From positions 1 through 59,038 of the forward strand of contig CAIJIT010000026.1 in the NCBI GenBank assembly GCA_903820745.1: a stretch of DNA of 59,038 nt, in the 5' to 3' direction. The notes under the pieces were generated by a model. That model was not told the DNA's origin, searched no databases, and was given only the letters and a program-made list of their open reading frames with translations. A program made the position numbers and the translations under genes. The DNA comes from an uncultured Burkholderiales bacterium (GTDB lineage: Bacteria > Pseudomonadota > Gammaproteobacteria > Burkholderiales > Burkholderiaceae_C). Positions within the stretch are counted from its first letter, which is position 1. Every line of letters starts with the position of its first letter. Positions 25,907 through 34,042 of the stretch are shown here, one piece after another.

Positions 25907-26929
25907 TCATTGTTCCTCTGGCGAGTCGAGCAGCTTGAAACGGCGGATATTGCGGTCAGCATCGGCCTGGATCCTGGCCAACATGCCGGTTTGCGGCTTG
26001 GCGCCGAACAAATGGGCGAAGCGTTTTTGCGGTTTCAGGTACTCCTCGACCGGCAACTGCCGGCGGATCCGCGTGACCTGGGTGACTTCGCCATGTTCGG
26101 CCTCGAACACCGGAAAAATGCCGGTCTCGCGCGCCAGTCGGGCCAGCTTGATGGTGTCGTGGCTGGCCGAACCCCAACCCAGCGGGCAAGGCACAAGGAC
26201 ATGCAGATAGCGCGCACCGTGCAAGCTCATGGCCTTTTCGACCTTGGCTTCCAGGTCATGCAGATCAGCCACCGTGGCGGTGGCGACATAGGGGATTTCA
26301 TGCGCCATCGCGATCTGCGGGAGATTCTTGCCACGGCCGAACTCGGCCCCCGGCTCAGGCCCGACCGCCATCGTCGTGGCCGTGCGCGCACCCGGCGGTG
26401 TGGCCGAACTGCGTTGCACACCGGTGTTCATATAAGCCTCGTTGTCGTAGCAGATGTAGAGCACATCGTCGTTTCGCTCAAACATGCCCGACAGGCAACC
26501 GAAACCGATGTCGGTGGTGCCGCCATCACCGCCCTGCGCAATCACCCGCACCGGACTCGCAGCCAGGCCCGCTTTGACTGCCTTGACCTTCAGCGCCGCC
26601 GCGATGCCGGTGCCCACCGCCGCGGCATTGCCGAACAGCGAATGGATCCAGGGCAACTGCCACGAAGTCTCGGGATAAGGCGTCGAAAACACCTCCAGAC
26701 AGCCAGTGGCGTTGGCGGCGATCAACTGCCCCTGGGTCGCGCGCATCGCCGCATCCACCGCGTAGCGTGCGCCCAGCGCCTCGCCGCAACCCTGGCAGGC
26801 GCGGTGGCCCGAATTCAGCGAATTGCTTCGCTCCACCGAGGCCTGCACGCTGCGCTGCTCAGGCGCCAGCAGCCGGTTGCCGACGGTGAAGGTACCGGTC
26901 TGGTAAAACTTGACTTGTTGTTGCGACAT
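25907..26929 (-). CDS. porB: 2-oxoacid:ferredoxin oxidoreductase beta subunit (PorB-like)
   Basis: A 340-residue thiamine-diphosphate-binding subunit. The N-terminal CQGCGEALG (45 and 48), a Cys at about 77 and a late Cys in LVPCPLG give the four ligands of its 4Fe-4S cluster. GDGGTTDIGFG near 134 and DNEAYMNTG near 163 form the TPP/magnesium site characteristic of pyruvate-type enzymes. The complex splits or forms pyruvate (or another 2-oxoacid) with CoA and ferredoxin. It is the third gene of gamma-alpha-beta-flavoprotein, 82 bases after the alpha gene. The substrate is inferred. Confidence 0.92.
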   Translation of the reverse strand: MSQQQVKFYQTGTFTVGNRLLAPEQRSVQASVERSNSLNSGHRACQGCGEALGARYAVDAAMRATQGQLIAANATGCLEVFSTPYPETSWQLPWIHSLFGNAAAVGTGIAAALKVKAVKAGLAASPVRVIAQGGDGGTTDIGFGCLSGMFERNDDVLYICYDNEAYMNTGVQRSSATPPGARTATTMAVGPEPGAEFGRGKNLPQIAMAHEIPYVATATVADLHDLEAKVEKAMSLHGARYLHVLVPCPLGWGSASHDTIKLARLARETGIFPVFEAEHGEVTQVTRIRRQLPVEEYLKPQKRFAHLFGAKPQTGMLARIQADADRNIRRFKLLDSPEEQ

Positions 26930-27011
26930 TGCTCGGGTTCCCTTCGACGACTGGCGTTATTGCGGATGCCGGTTTTGCGCTTGCCCAGACTTTGGTGAAA
27001 GCAAGCCCGGA

Positions 27012-28265
27012 TCAACTGACTTTGGAGGCCACCATGCCGACATCGCGCAACAGGTTTTCGGCAATCGGGCCGCTGCGGCGAATCAGCGCTTCACGCTCCA
27101 GCTGGCGATTGACGATGCGCCAGTCGAGGTCCATGAAGGTCAGCGGTTCGAGCTTGTCGGCAATCGCTTCGCGCAGCGTGCGGTGCAGCGAGGACTTGGT
27201 GATCGCGCGCCCACCCAGACCGGCAATCACGGTATAGCCCTGCTGACCTAGACGGTGCAGCGCCAGCCGCACATCATTCGACAAGACGCCGCCCAAGCCG
27301 ACTGAAAAACTCTTTTCCAGCACCACGACGCGTTTGGCTGCCTGCAGCGCGGCGCGCACCGCCGCAATCGGGAACGGTCGAAACGACTGGATGCCGAGCA
27401 CACCGATGAGGACGCCGTCGGCACGCAACTCGTCAATCGTGTCCTTCAAGGTACCGAGCACCGAGCCCAGCGCCACGACGATCGTTTCGGCGTCTTCGCA
27501 GCGATAGGGTCGCACCAAGCCGCCTGATTGGCGTCCGAAGCGGGCCTCGAATTCAGCCGCGATGTGGGGAATCCGCTCCAGCGCCGTCAGCTGTTTCGCA
27601 TGGGCCAGATAGCGCACTTCCATGAAGGCCTCGGGGCCGACCATCGCGCCGATCGAGACCGGCTCCAGCGGGTCGAGCAACTGCCGCGGCTCATAGGGCG
27701 GCAAGAAGGCATCGACCTCGGCCTGACGCGGAATATCCACCCGCTCATAGGCATGGGTGAGGATGAAACCATCCATGCAGACCATCACCGGCATCGACAA
27801 TTCCTCGGCCAGCTTGAACGCCTGGATATGCAGGTCGAGGGCCTCCTGATTGCTCTCGGCGAAGAGCTGGATCCAGCCACAATCGCGCTGACTCATCGAG
27901 TCGCTATGGTCGTTCCAGATGTTGATCGGCGCGCCGATCGCGCGGTTGGCCACCGTCATCACGATCGGCAGACCCAGGCCTGAAGCGTTGTAGACCGCCT
28001 CGGCCATGAACAGCAAACCCTGGCTGGCGGTTGCTGTGTAGGTGCGCGCGCCGGCAGCCGAAGCGCCGATCGCCACGCTCATCGCCGCGAACTCGCTCTC
28101 TACGTTGATGAACTCGCAGGGCGTCAAGGCCCCGCTTTTGACCATTTCGCCCAGGCCCTCGACGATATGGGTTTGCGGCGAGATCGGGTATGCGCAGATC
28201 ACCTCGGGCCGACTCAAGGCCACCGCCTCGGCCACGGCCCGAGACCCTTCAGTTTGCTTCAACAT
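27012..28265 (-). CDS. porA: 2-oxoacid:ferredoxin oxidoreductase alpha subunit (PorA-like)
   Basis: A 417-residue subunit carrying the pyrimidine-binding half of the TPP site. AYPISPQTHIVEGL near residue 25, INVESEFAAMSVAIGASAAG near 53 and TATASQGLLFMAEAVYNASG are signature stretches of the four-subunit pyruvate/2-ketoisovalerate class. The C-terminal transketolase-like domain includes VLGIQSFRPFP. Its start overlaps the end of the gamma gene by 17 bases. Phenylglyoxylate oxidoreductases share this architecture, so pyruvate is the likely but not proven substrate. Confidence 0.92.
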   Translation of the reverse strand: MLKQTEGSRAVAEAVALSRPEVICAYPISPQTHIVEGLGEMVKSGALTPCEFINVESEFAAMSVAIGASAAGARTYTATASQGLLFMAEAVYNASGLGLPIVMTVANRAIGAPINIWNDHSDSMSQRDCGWIQLFAESNQEALDLHIQAFKLAEELSMPVMVCMDGFILTHAYERVDIPRQAEVDAFLPPYEPRQLLDPLEPVSIGAMVGPEAFMEVRYLAHAKQLTALERIPHIAAEFEARFGRQSGGLVRPYRCEDAETIVVALGSVLGTLKDTIDELRADGVLIGVLGIQSFRPFPIAAVRAALQAAKRVVVLEKSFSVGLGGVLSNDVRLALHRLGQQGYTVIAGLGGRAITKSSLHRTLREAIADKLEPLTFMDLDWRIVNRQLEREALIRRSGPIAENLLRDVGMVASKVS

Positions 28266-28839
28266 CAGCCAACTCCTGCATCTGCTTGGACACGAACAGA
28301 AAAGCCTCGGCGGCGGCGGCTACATTGCCATCGGCTACCTTGCCTTTGAACTTCTGGCCGATCGCATGGGCCAAGGCGTCCAGCGTGATCAAGCCAGACA
28401 GCGCGGCAAATCCGCCCAGCATCACCGCATTGGGCAAGGGCCGGCCGAGATGCTTCAGCGCGATTTCGGTCGCGGGCACCGTCATCAAGCGGTCAGCGCG
28501 AAAGCGCAATTCAATCTCGCTCAGACCCAGGGCATGAAAATCGCGCCGGCTGTTGATCAGCACATAGCCATCGGCTTGCAGACCCTGGAACACATCGACT
28601 TGGTGCAGCAGCGTTGGGTCCTGAACGATCAGCACATCGGGCGCGACGATCGGCTCGCGCAAGCGAATTTCACTGTCGGCGATGCGGCAAAAAGCCACCA
28701 CTGGAGCCCCTGTGCGTTCGGAGCCGAAGCTTGGAAATGCCTGCGCATGGCGGCCCTGTTCAAACGCTGCGACTGACAGCATTTCGGCCGCAGTCACCAC
28801 GCCCTGCCCGCCCCTGCCGTGAAACCGGATTTGCAACAT
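28249..28839 (-). CDS. porG: 2-oxoacid:ferredoxin oxidoreductase gamma subunit (PorG-like)
   Basis: A 196-residue subunit starting LQIRFHGRGGQGVVTAAEML, with QAFPSFGSERTGAPVVAF near 33, both diagnostic of the gamma subunit that binds CoA. The ATG at 28839 is chosen for its strong AGGAGG-type ribosome site; upstream codons in frame reach into the promoter. It is the first gene of the four-gene operon, divergent from ppsA across a region with an FNR-type box. Confidence 0.92.
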   Translation of the reverse strand: MLQIRFHGRGGQGVVTAAEMLSVAAFEQGRHAQAFPSFGSERTGAPVVAFCRIADSEIRLREPIVAPDVLIVQDPTLLHQVDVFQGLQADGYVLINSRRDFHALGLSEIELRFRADRLMTVPATEIALKHLGRPLPNAVMLGGFAALSGLITLDALAHAIGQKFKGKVADGNVAAAAEAFLFVSKQMQELADVEAN

Positions 28840-28895
28840 CTTGCCCTCCTGCGCCGAGTTGTCCGCGATTTTTGGGCCCCGACTCCACAACGAGC

Positions 28896-28909
28896 TTGAG
28901 CCGCATCAA
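28896..28909. promoter_or_regulatory. FNR/Anr-type box between porG and ppsA
   Basis: TTGAG-CCGC-ATCAA matches nine of ten informative positions of the FNR consensus. The centre is about 64 bases from the porG start and 72 from the ppsA start, a workable distance for activation of either or both. Oxygen-sensitive 2-oxoacid oxidoreductases are commonly anaerobically induced, which fits. Confidence 0.6.
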
Positions 28910-28974
28910 GGCACCACGCGATGCCCCACCCGAGCATTTCCCACCCACACCCTTCAAAAAACGGAGCGCCCTCA

Positions 28975-31386
28975 ATGAACGACTCAAAATACATCCGCTG
29001 GTTCGGCGGAATCTCGATGGCCGACCTGCCGCTGGTCGGGGGCAAAAACGCCTCGCTGGGCGAGATGTTCCAGCAATTGCAGCCGCTGGGGGTGCGCATT
29101 CCCGATGGCTTCGCGATCACCTCCAGCGCCTACCGCGATGCGCTCGACGCGGCCGAGGCCTGGGGGCCCTTGCACCGACTGCTCGACCGGCTCGACAAGC
29201 GCGACATCGATTCTCTCGCCCATGCCGGCTCGCAGGCGCGCGAGATCGTCTATGCCGCGGCGATGCCGCCTGCGGTGGAAGCCGGCATCCGCCAAGGCTG
29301 GCGCGATTTGCTGGCCCAGGTCGGCCCGGGTTTGAGCGTGGCCGTGCGCAGTTCTGCCACCGCCGAAGATCTGCCCGGCGCCAGCTTTGCCGGCCAGCAT
29401 GACACTTACCTGAATATCCGCGGCGAGCAGATGCTGATCGATGCGGTCAAGCGCTGCCAGGCATCGCTATTCACCGACCGCGCGATCTCCTACCGCATCG
29501 ACCAGGGTTTCGACCATTTCAAGGTGTATCTTTCGGTGGCGGTGATGCAGATGGTGCGCAGCGATCAGGCCGCCAGCGGCGTGCTGTTCACGCTCGACAC
29601 CGAGTCAGGTCACCCTGATGTGGCATTCATCACGGCCGCATGGGGCTTGGGCGAAAACGTCGTGCAGGGCAGCGTCGACCCGGATGAGTTCTATGTGCAC
29701 AAGCCCACTTTCAAAGCCGGCTACCGCTGCGTCTTGCGCCGGCGGCTGGGCCGCAAGCAGATCCGCATGGTCTACAGCGGTGGGCGTACGCGCGAGGCGG
29801 TCATCAACCAGCCGACCCCGGCCGCAGACCGGGCGCGCTTTTGCCTCAGTGACGCTGATGTGCTGGAGCTCGCCGATGCGGCGATCAAGATCGAAGACCA
29901 TTACACCGCGCTTGCCGGGGCCTGGCGACCGATGGACATCGAATGGGCCAAGGATGGGCCCGACGGCAAGATCTTCATCGTCCAGGCCCGGCCCGAAACT
30001 TCGGCCTCGCAGCGCCAGGTCAACCTGATTGAGGAATTCGTGCTGGAACAGACTTCGACGGTGCGGGTGCATGGCCGCTCGGTCGGCGAACGCATCGCGG
30101 CCGGCAAGGTGCGGCGCATTGCCAACGCCAGCCAGTTGCACCTGTTCCAGCCTGGCGAAGTGCTGGTGGCCGACACCACCACGCCCGACTGGGAACCGGT
30201 GATGAAAACCGCCGCGGCCATCGTCACCAACCGCGGCGGGCGCACCTGCCATGCGGCGATCGTCGCGCGTGAGTTGGGCATCCCGGCCGTCGTTGGAGCG
30301 CAAGGTGCAAGCGAGTTGCTGCAGGACGGCGAGTCGGTTACCGTCTCATGTGCCGAAGGCGACATCGGCCGCGTCTATGCCGGCCTGCTGCGTTTTCGCG
30401 TCGACCGCAGCGACCTGAGCGGCTTCAAGCATCCGTCAACCGCGGTAATGGTCAACCTGGGCAACCCCGAACTGGCCTTCAAAACTTCGCTGCTGCCCTG
30501 CGACGGCGTTGGCTTGGCGAGGATGGAGTTCATCATCAACGAACACATCAAGGTGCACCCGATGGCGCTGCTGCACCCGGAGCGGATCGTCGACGCCGCG
30601 GTGCGTGACAAAGTCCAGGCGGCCTTTGCCGGCTATGCCGATGGCGCCAGCTTTTTCATCGAAAGGCTGGCCGAAGGGGTCGGCACCATCGCCGCAGCGT
30701 TTCACCCGAGGCCGGTGATCGTTCGGCTGTCCGACTTCAAGAGCAACGAATACGCCGCGCTGCTGGGCGGGCGCGATTTCGAGCCGGTCGAGGAAAATCC
30801 GATGCTCGGTTTCAGAGGTGCGGCGCGCTATATCCACCCGGCTTATGAGGAAGGCTTCGCGATGGAATGCGCGGCATTGAAGCGGGTGCGCGAGCAGATG
30901 GGCTTGCTCAATCTGAAGGTGATGGTGCCCTTTTGTCGCAGGCTCGACGAAGCGCGCCAGGTACTCGAGACGATGGCCCGATATGGCCTCAAGCGCGGCG
31001 ACCAGGGCCTCGAGGTCTATGTAATGTGCGAGATCCCGAACAACGTCTTGCTGATCGACGAGTTCTCTGAGCTGTTCGACGGTTTCTCGATCGGCAGCAA
31101 CGATCTGACGCAGTTGACGCTGGGCGTCGACCGCGACAGCGCCATCGTCGCCAGTTCCTTCGATGAACGCGACCCCGGCATGCTGAAGATGTTCAAGCTC
31201 GCCGTCGAAGGCGCCAAGCGCAACCACCGGCACAGCGGCATCTGCGGTCAGGCGCCGTCTGACCATCTCGAGATCGCACGCTATTTGGTCGAACTGGGCA
31301 TCGACAGCATCAGCCTGACGCCCGACCGGGTCTTGCGCACGATGCAGGCGCTGCGCGAGATCGAGGACCAGCGCGCGAATCGTTGA
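28975..31386 (+). CDS. ppsA: Phosphoenolpyruvate synthase
   Basis: An 803-residue enzyme that converts pyruvate, ATP and water to PEP, AMP and phosphate for gluconeogenesis. The N-terminal ATP-grasp domain includes GGKNASLGEMFQQL and VRSSATAEDLPGASFAG. The mobile phospho-histidine domain has GGRTCHAAIVAREL with His426. The C-terminal PEP-binding barrel has GSNDLTQLTLGVDRDS and HSGICGQAPSDH. Length is normal. The ATG at 28975 is preferred for its GGAG site; 18 further codons upstream are Pro/His-rich and not conserved. Its divergent pairing with the pyruvate oxidoreductase genes suggests a joint path from acetyl-CoA to PEP. Confidence 0.97.
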   Translation: MNDSKYIRWFGGISMADLPLVGGKNASLGEMFQQLQPLGVRIPDGFAITSSAYRDALDAAEAWGPLHRLLDRLDKRDIDSLAHAGSQAREIVYAAAMPPAVEAGIRQGWRDLLAQVGPGLSVAVRSSATAEDLPGASFAGQHDTYLNIRGEQMLIDAVKRCQASLFTDRAISYRIDQGFDHFKVYLSVAVMQMVRSDQAASGVLFTLDTESGHPDVAFITAAWGLGENVVQGSVDPDEFYVHKPTFKAGYRCVLRRRLGRKQIRMVYSGGRTREAVINQPTPAADRARFCLSDADVLELADAAIKIEDHYTALAGAWRPMDIEWAKDGPDGKIFIVQARPETSASQRQVNLIEEFVLEQTSTVRVHGRSVGERIAAGKVRRIANASQLHLFQPGEVLVADTTTPDWEPVMKTAAAIVTNRGGRTCHAAIVARELGIPAVVGAQGASELLQDGESVTVSCAEGDIGRVYAGLLRFRVDRSDLSGFKHPSTAVMVNLGNPELAFKTSLLPCDGVGLARMEFIINEHIKVHPMALLHPERIVDAAVRDKVQAAFAGYADGASFFIERLAEGVGTIAAAFHPRPVIVRLSDFKSNEYAALLGGRDFEPVEENPMLGFRGAARYIHPAYEEGFAMECAALKRVREQMGLLNLKVMVPFCRRLDEARQVLETMARYGLKRGDQGLEVYVMCEIPNNVLLIDEFSELFDGFSIGSNDLTQLTLGVDRDSAIVASSFDERDPGMLKMFKLAVEGAKRNHRHSGICGQAPSDHLEIARYLVELGIDSISLTPDRVLRTMQALREIEDQRANR

Positions 31387-31548
31387 GGCGATTGGGGTAA
31401 ATCTGAACAGGCTGTTCGAAAAATCCGGCTGGCGCGGACCGGCATGAAGCCTCATGATGCGGCAACTCCACCTCGACCCGAGACACATGCTCAGCCAGCG
31501 ATTTTTCTTGCGCCCTTCGCACCCTAAGGATGTTCCGGGTTGGCCGGC

Positions 31549-32733
31549 ATGACCATCCGGCCGCTCGACGGCATCACCGTCCTGGCGCTGGAACATGCCG
31601 TGGCCGCACCGGTCTGCACCCGCCATCTGGCCGACCAGGGGGCCCGGGTGATCAAGATCGAACGCCCGCAGGTCGGCGATTTCGCCCGCGCCTATGACCA
31701 GCGGGTGCTGGGCCAATCGTCCTATTTCATCTGGGCCAATCGCTCAAAAGAAAGCCTGACGCTCGACGTCAAGCATCCCGAAGCCGCGCCGCTGCTGCAA
31801 GCCTTGCTGGGCCAGGCCGATGTGCTGGTGCAGAACCTGGCGCCGGGTGCGGCGGCCAGGCTCGGCTTGTCGTTCGAGCAGTTGCAGCCGCGCTATCCGA
31901 AGTTGATCGTCTGCGATATTTCGGGCTATGGCGACTCGGGCCCTTACCGCGACAAAAAAGCCTATGACCTGATGGTGCAGGCCGAAGCGGGTTTGCTGGC
32001 GGTCACCGGTGAGGGCGAGATGATGGCCCGCGCTGGTTTTTCGGCTGGCGATGTCAGCGCTGGCATGTATGCCTACTCGGGCGTGCTGAATGCGCTGCTG
32101 CTGCGCGGGCGTACCGGGCTGGGTTCCAGGGTCGATGTGGTGATGCTAGAAACATTGGCTGAATGGATGGGCAACCCGATGTATTTCACCCACGGCGGGC
32201 AGGCAGCCGCGCCACGCAGCGGGGCCTCGCATCCGAGCATCGCACCCTATGGCCCGGCGCTGGCGGGTGACGGCCAGTCGCTGTTGCTGGGGGTGCAAAA
32301 CGAACGCGAATGGCGGCGTTTTTGCGCCGAGGTGCTGCAGGATCCGGCGCTGGCCGAAGACCCGCGCTTTGCCACCAACTTGATGCGCACCGCAAACCGC
32401 AAGCTGCTCGACGACAAGATCAGCGCCTGCTTTGCGGACCTGAGCGCCGACCAAGCCGAAGCAAGGCTCGACGCCGCCGGCATCGCCACCGCCCGCATCA
32501 ACAGCCCGGCCGCGCTCTGGCAACATCCGCAACTGCAGGCGCGCGAGCGCTGGACCAGCGTGCAGACGCCTGCCGGCGCGGTGCCCGCGCTGCTGCCGCC
32601 GGCGCAGAACAACCGCTACAGCGCCCGCATGGACGCCGTGCCGGCGCTGGGCCAGCATACCGATGCGCTGCTGGCCGAGCTCGGCTGCGACAGCGCCCGC
32701 ATCGCCGCCCTTCACGCAGCCGGCGTGGTCTGA
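31549..32733 (+). CDS. CoA-transferase family III (CaiB/BaiF)
   Basis: A 394-residue class III CoA-transferase. LDGITVLALEHAVAAPVCTRHLAD at the N-terminus, NRSKESLTLDVKHP near 65, DVLVQNLAPGAAARLGL near 95 and the KKAYDLMVQAEAGL stretch containing the catalytic Asp are all present. It would move CoA between an acyl-CoA and a free acid. Which acids cannot be told. An ATG at 31549 is preferred over the TTG at 31540. It is followed on the same strand by an acyl-CoA dehydrogenase and a MmgE/PrpD protein, which suggests a small acid-degradation unit. Confidence 0.9.
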   Translation: MTIRPLDGITVLALEHAVAAPVCTRHLADQGARVIKIERPQVGDFARAYDQRVLGQSSYFIWANRSKESLTLDVKHPEAAPLLQALLGQADVLVQNLAPGAAARLGLSFEQLQPRYPKLIVCDISGYGDSGPYRDKKAYDLMVQAEAGLLAVTGEGEMMARAGFSAGDVSAGMYAYSGVLNALLLRGRTGLGSRVDVVMLETLAEWMGNPMYFTHGGQAAAPRSGASHPSIAPYGPALAGDGQSLLLGVQNEREWRRFCAEVLQDPALAEDPRFATNLMRTANRKLLDDKISACFADLSADQAEARLDAAGIATARINSPAALWQHPQLQARERWTSVQTPAGAVPALLPPAQNNRYSARMDAVPALGQHTDALLAELGCDSARIAALHAAGVV

Positions 32734-32759
32734 TTTTCTTTCAACTGAATCTTTATCAC

Positions 32760-32818
32760 GTTCGCCCTGAGCCCGTCGAAGGGCCGAAACTCGCAGTCCT
32801 TTCTTCGACAGGAAGAAC
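32760..32818. repeat. REP-like intergenic repeat remnant
   Basis: The 126-base gap between the CoA-transferase and the dehydrogenase contains GTTCGCCCTGAGCCCGTCGA at 32760-32779 (continuing AGGGC to 32784) and, 16 bases on, TTCTTCGACAGGAAGAAC (32801-32818), which repeats part of it in inverted order (TTCGACAG...GAAC). The CCCTGAGCC-GTCGAAGGGC core is a well-known dispersed motif of betaproteobacterial intergenic spacers. Other copies lie outside the window. Confidence 0.5.
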
Positions 32819-32859
32819 AGAAATCATCTTGCGCAAGACCCATAGAGCAGAGGAACTCA

Positions 32860-34017
32860 ATGAACAGCAACAACCAATACCAGGACATCCGCGATGCAGT
32901 GCGCGCACTCTGCGCCTTGTTCCCCGATGAGTACCACCGCCGAATCGACGCAGAGCGCGCCTATCCGCAGGAATTTGTCGAAGCGCTGACCAAGGCCGGC
33001 TGGCTGGCTGCGCTGATCCCGCAGGAATATGGCGGCTCGGGCCTGGGCCTGGCCGAGGCTTCGGTGATCATGGAAGAGATCAACCGCGCCGGCGGCAACT
33101 CGGGCGCCTGCCATGGCCAGATGTACAACATGGGCACGCTCTTGCGCCATGGCAGCGCAGCGCAGAAGCAGCATTACCTGCCGCGTATCGCCAGCGGCGA
33201 ATGGCGCTTGCAGTCGATGGCGGTGACCGAGCCGAGTACCGGTACCGACACGACCAAGATCAAGACCACGGCGGTCAGACAGGGCGATCGCTATATCGTC
33301 AACGGCCAGAAAGTCTGGATCTCGCGGGTCCAGCATTCGGATTTCATGATCCTGCTGGCGCGCACCACCCCCTTGGCCGAAGTGACCAAAAAAAGCGAAG
33401 GCATGTCGATCTTCATGGTCGATCTGAAGGACTCGATCGGGCATGGCATGACCGTGCGGCCGATCCGCAATATGGTCAACCATGAGACCAACGAGCTGTT
33501 TTTCGAGAACCTCGAGATCCCCGCCGAAAACCTGATCGGCCAGGAAGGCCAGGGCTTCAGATATATCCTCGACGGGCTGAATGCCGAGCGCACCTTGATC
33601 GCTGCCGAATGCATCGGTGACGGCCATTGGTTCATCGACCGCATCACCAAATATGTCAAGGAGCGGGTCGTTTTCGGCCGCCCGATCGGCCAGAACCAGG
33701 GCGTGCAGTTCCCGATTGCCGAAGCGCATATCGAGGTCGAAGCCGCGAGCCTGATGCGCTGGGAAGCCTGCCGCTTGTTCGATGCCCGACAGCCCTGCGG
33801 CGCGCAAGCCAATATGGCCAAATACCTGGCCGCCAAGGCGAGCTGGGAAGCGGCCAACGCCTGCCTGCAATTCCACGGCGGTTTCGGTTTCGCCAGCGAA
33901 TACGATGTCGAGCGCAAATTCCGCGAAACCCGGCTCTACCAGGTGGCGCCAATCTCGACCAACCTGATCCTCAGCCATGTGGCCGAACATGTGCTGGGCC
34001 TGCCGCGCTCCTTCTGA
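32860..34017 (+). CDS. Acyl-CoA dehydrogenase family protein
   Basis: A 385-residue flavoprotein of the acyl-CoA dehydrogenase fold. The FAD/substrate signatures SMAVTEPSTGTDTTKIK near 125 and QFHGGFGFASEYDVERKFRE near 335 are clear. At the place where medium-chain enzymes have the catalytic Glu (YEGT), this protein reads YQVAPISTN, so the base is missing there; it may lie on another helix, as in isovaleryl-CoA dehydrogenase, or the reaction may differ. It lies between the CoA-transferase and MmgE/PrpD genes, 25 bases before the latter. A REP-like repeat precedes it. Confidence 0.92.
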   Translation: MNSNNQYQDIRDAVRALCALFPDEYHRRIDAERAYPQEFVEALTKAGWLAALIPQEYGGSGLGLAEASVIMEEINRAGGNSGACHGQMYNMGTLLRHGSAAQKQHYLPRIASGEWRLQSMAVTEPSTGTDTTKIKTTAVRQGDRYIVNGQKVWISRVQHSDFMILLARTTPLAEVTKKSEGMSIFMVDLKDSIGHGMTVRPIRNMVNHETNELFFENLEIPAENLIGQEGQGFRYILDGLNAERTLIAAECIGDGHWFIDRITKYVKERVVFGRPIGQNQGVQFPIAEAHIEVEAASLMRWEACRLFDARQPCGAQANMAKYLAAKASWEAANACLQFHGGFGFASEYDVERKFRETRLYQVAPISTNLILSHVAEHVLGLPRSF

Positions 34018-34042
34018 ATTCGCAAGACTCTTGGGAACTGCC

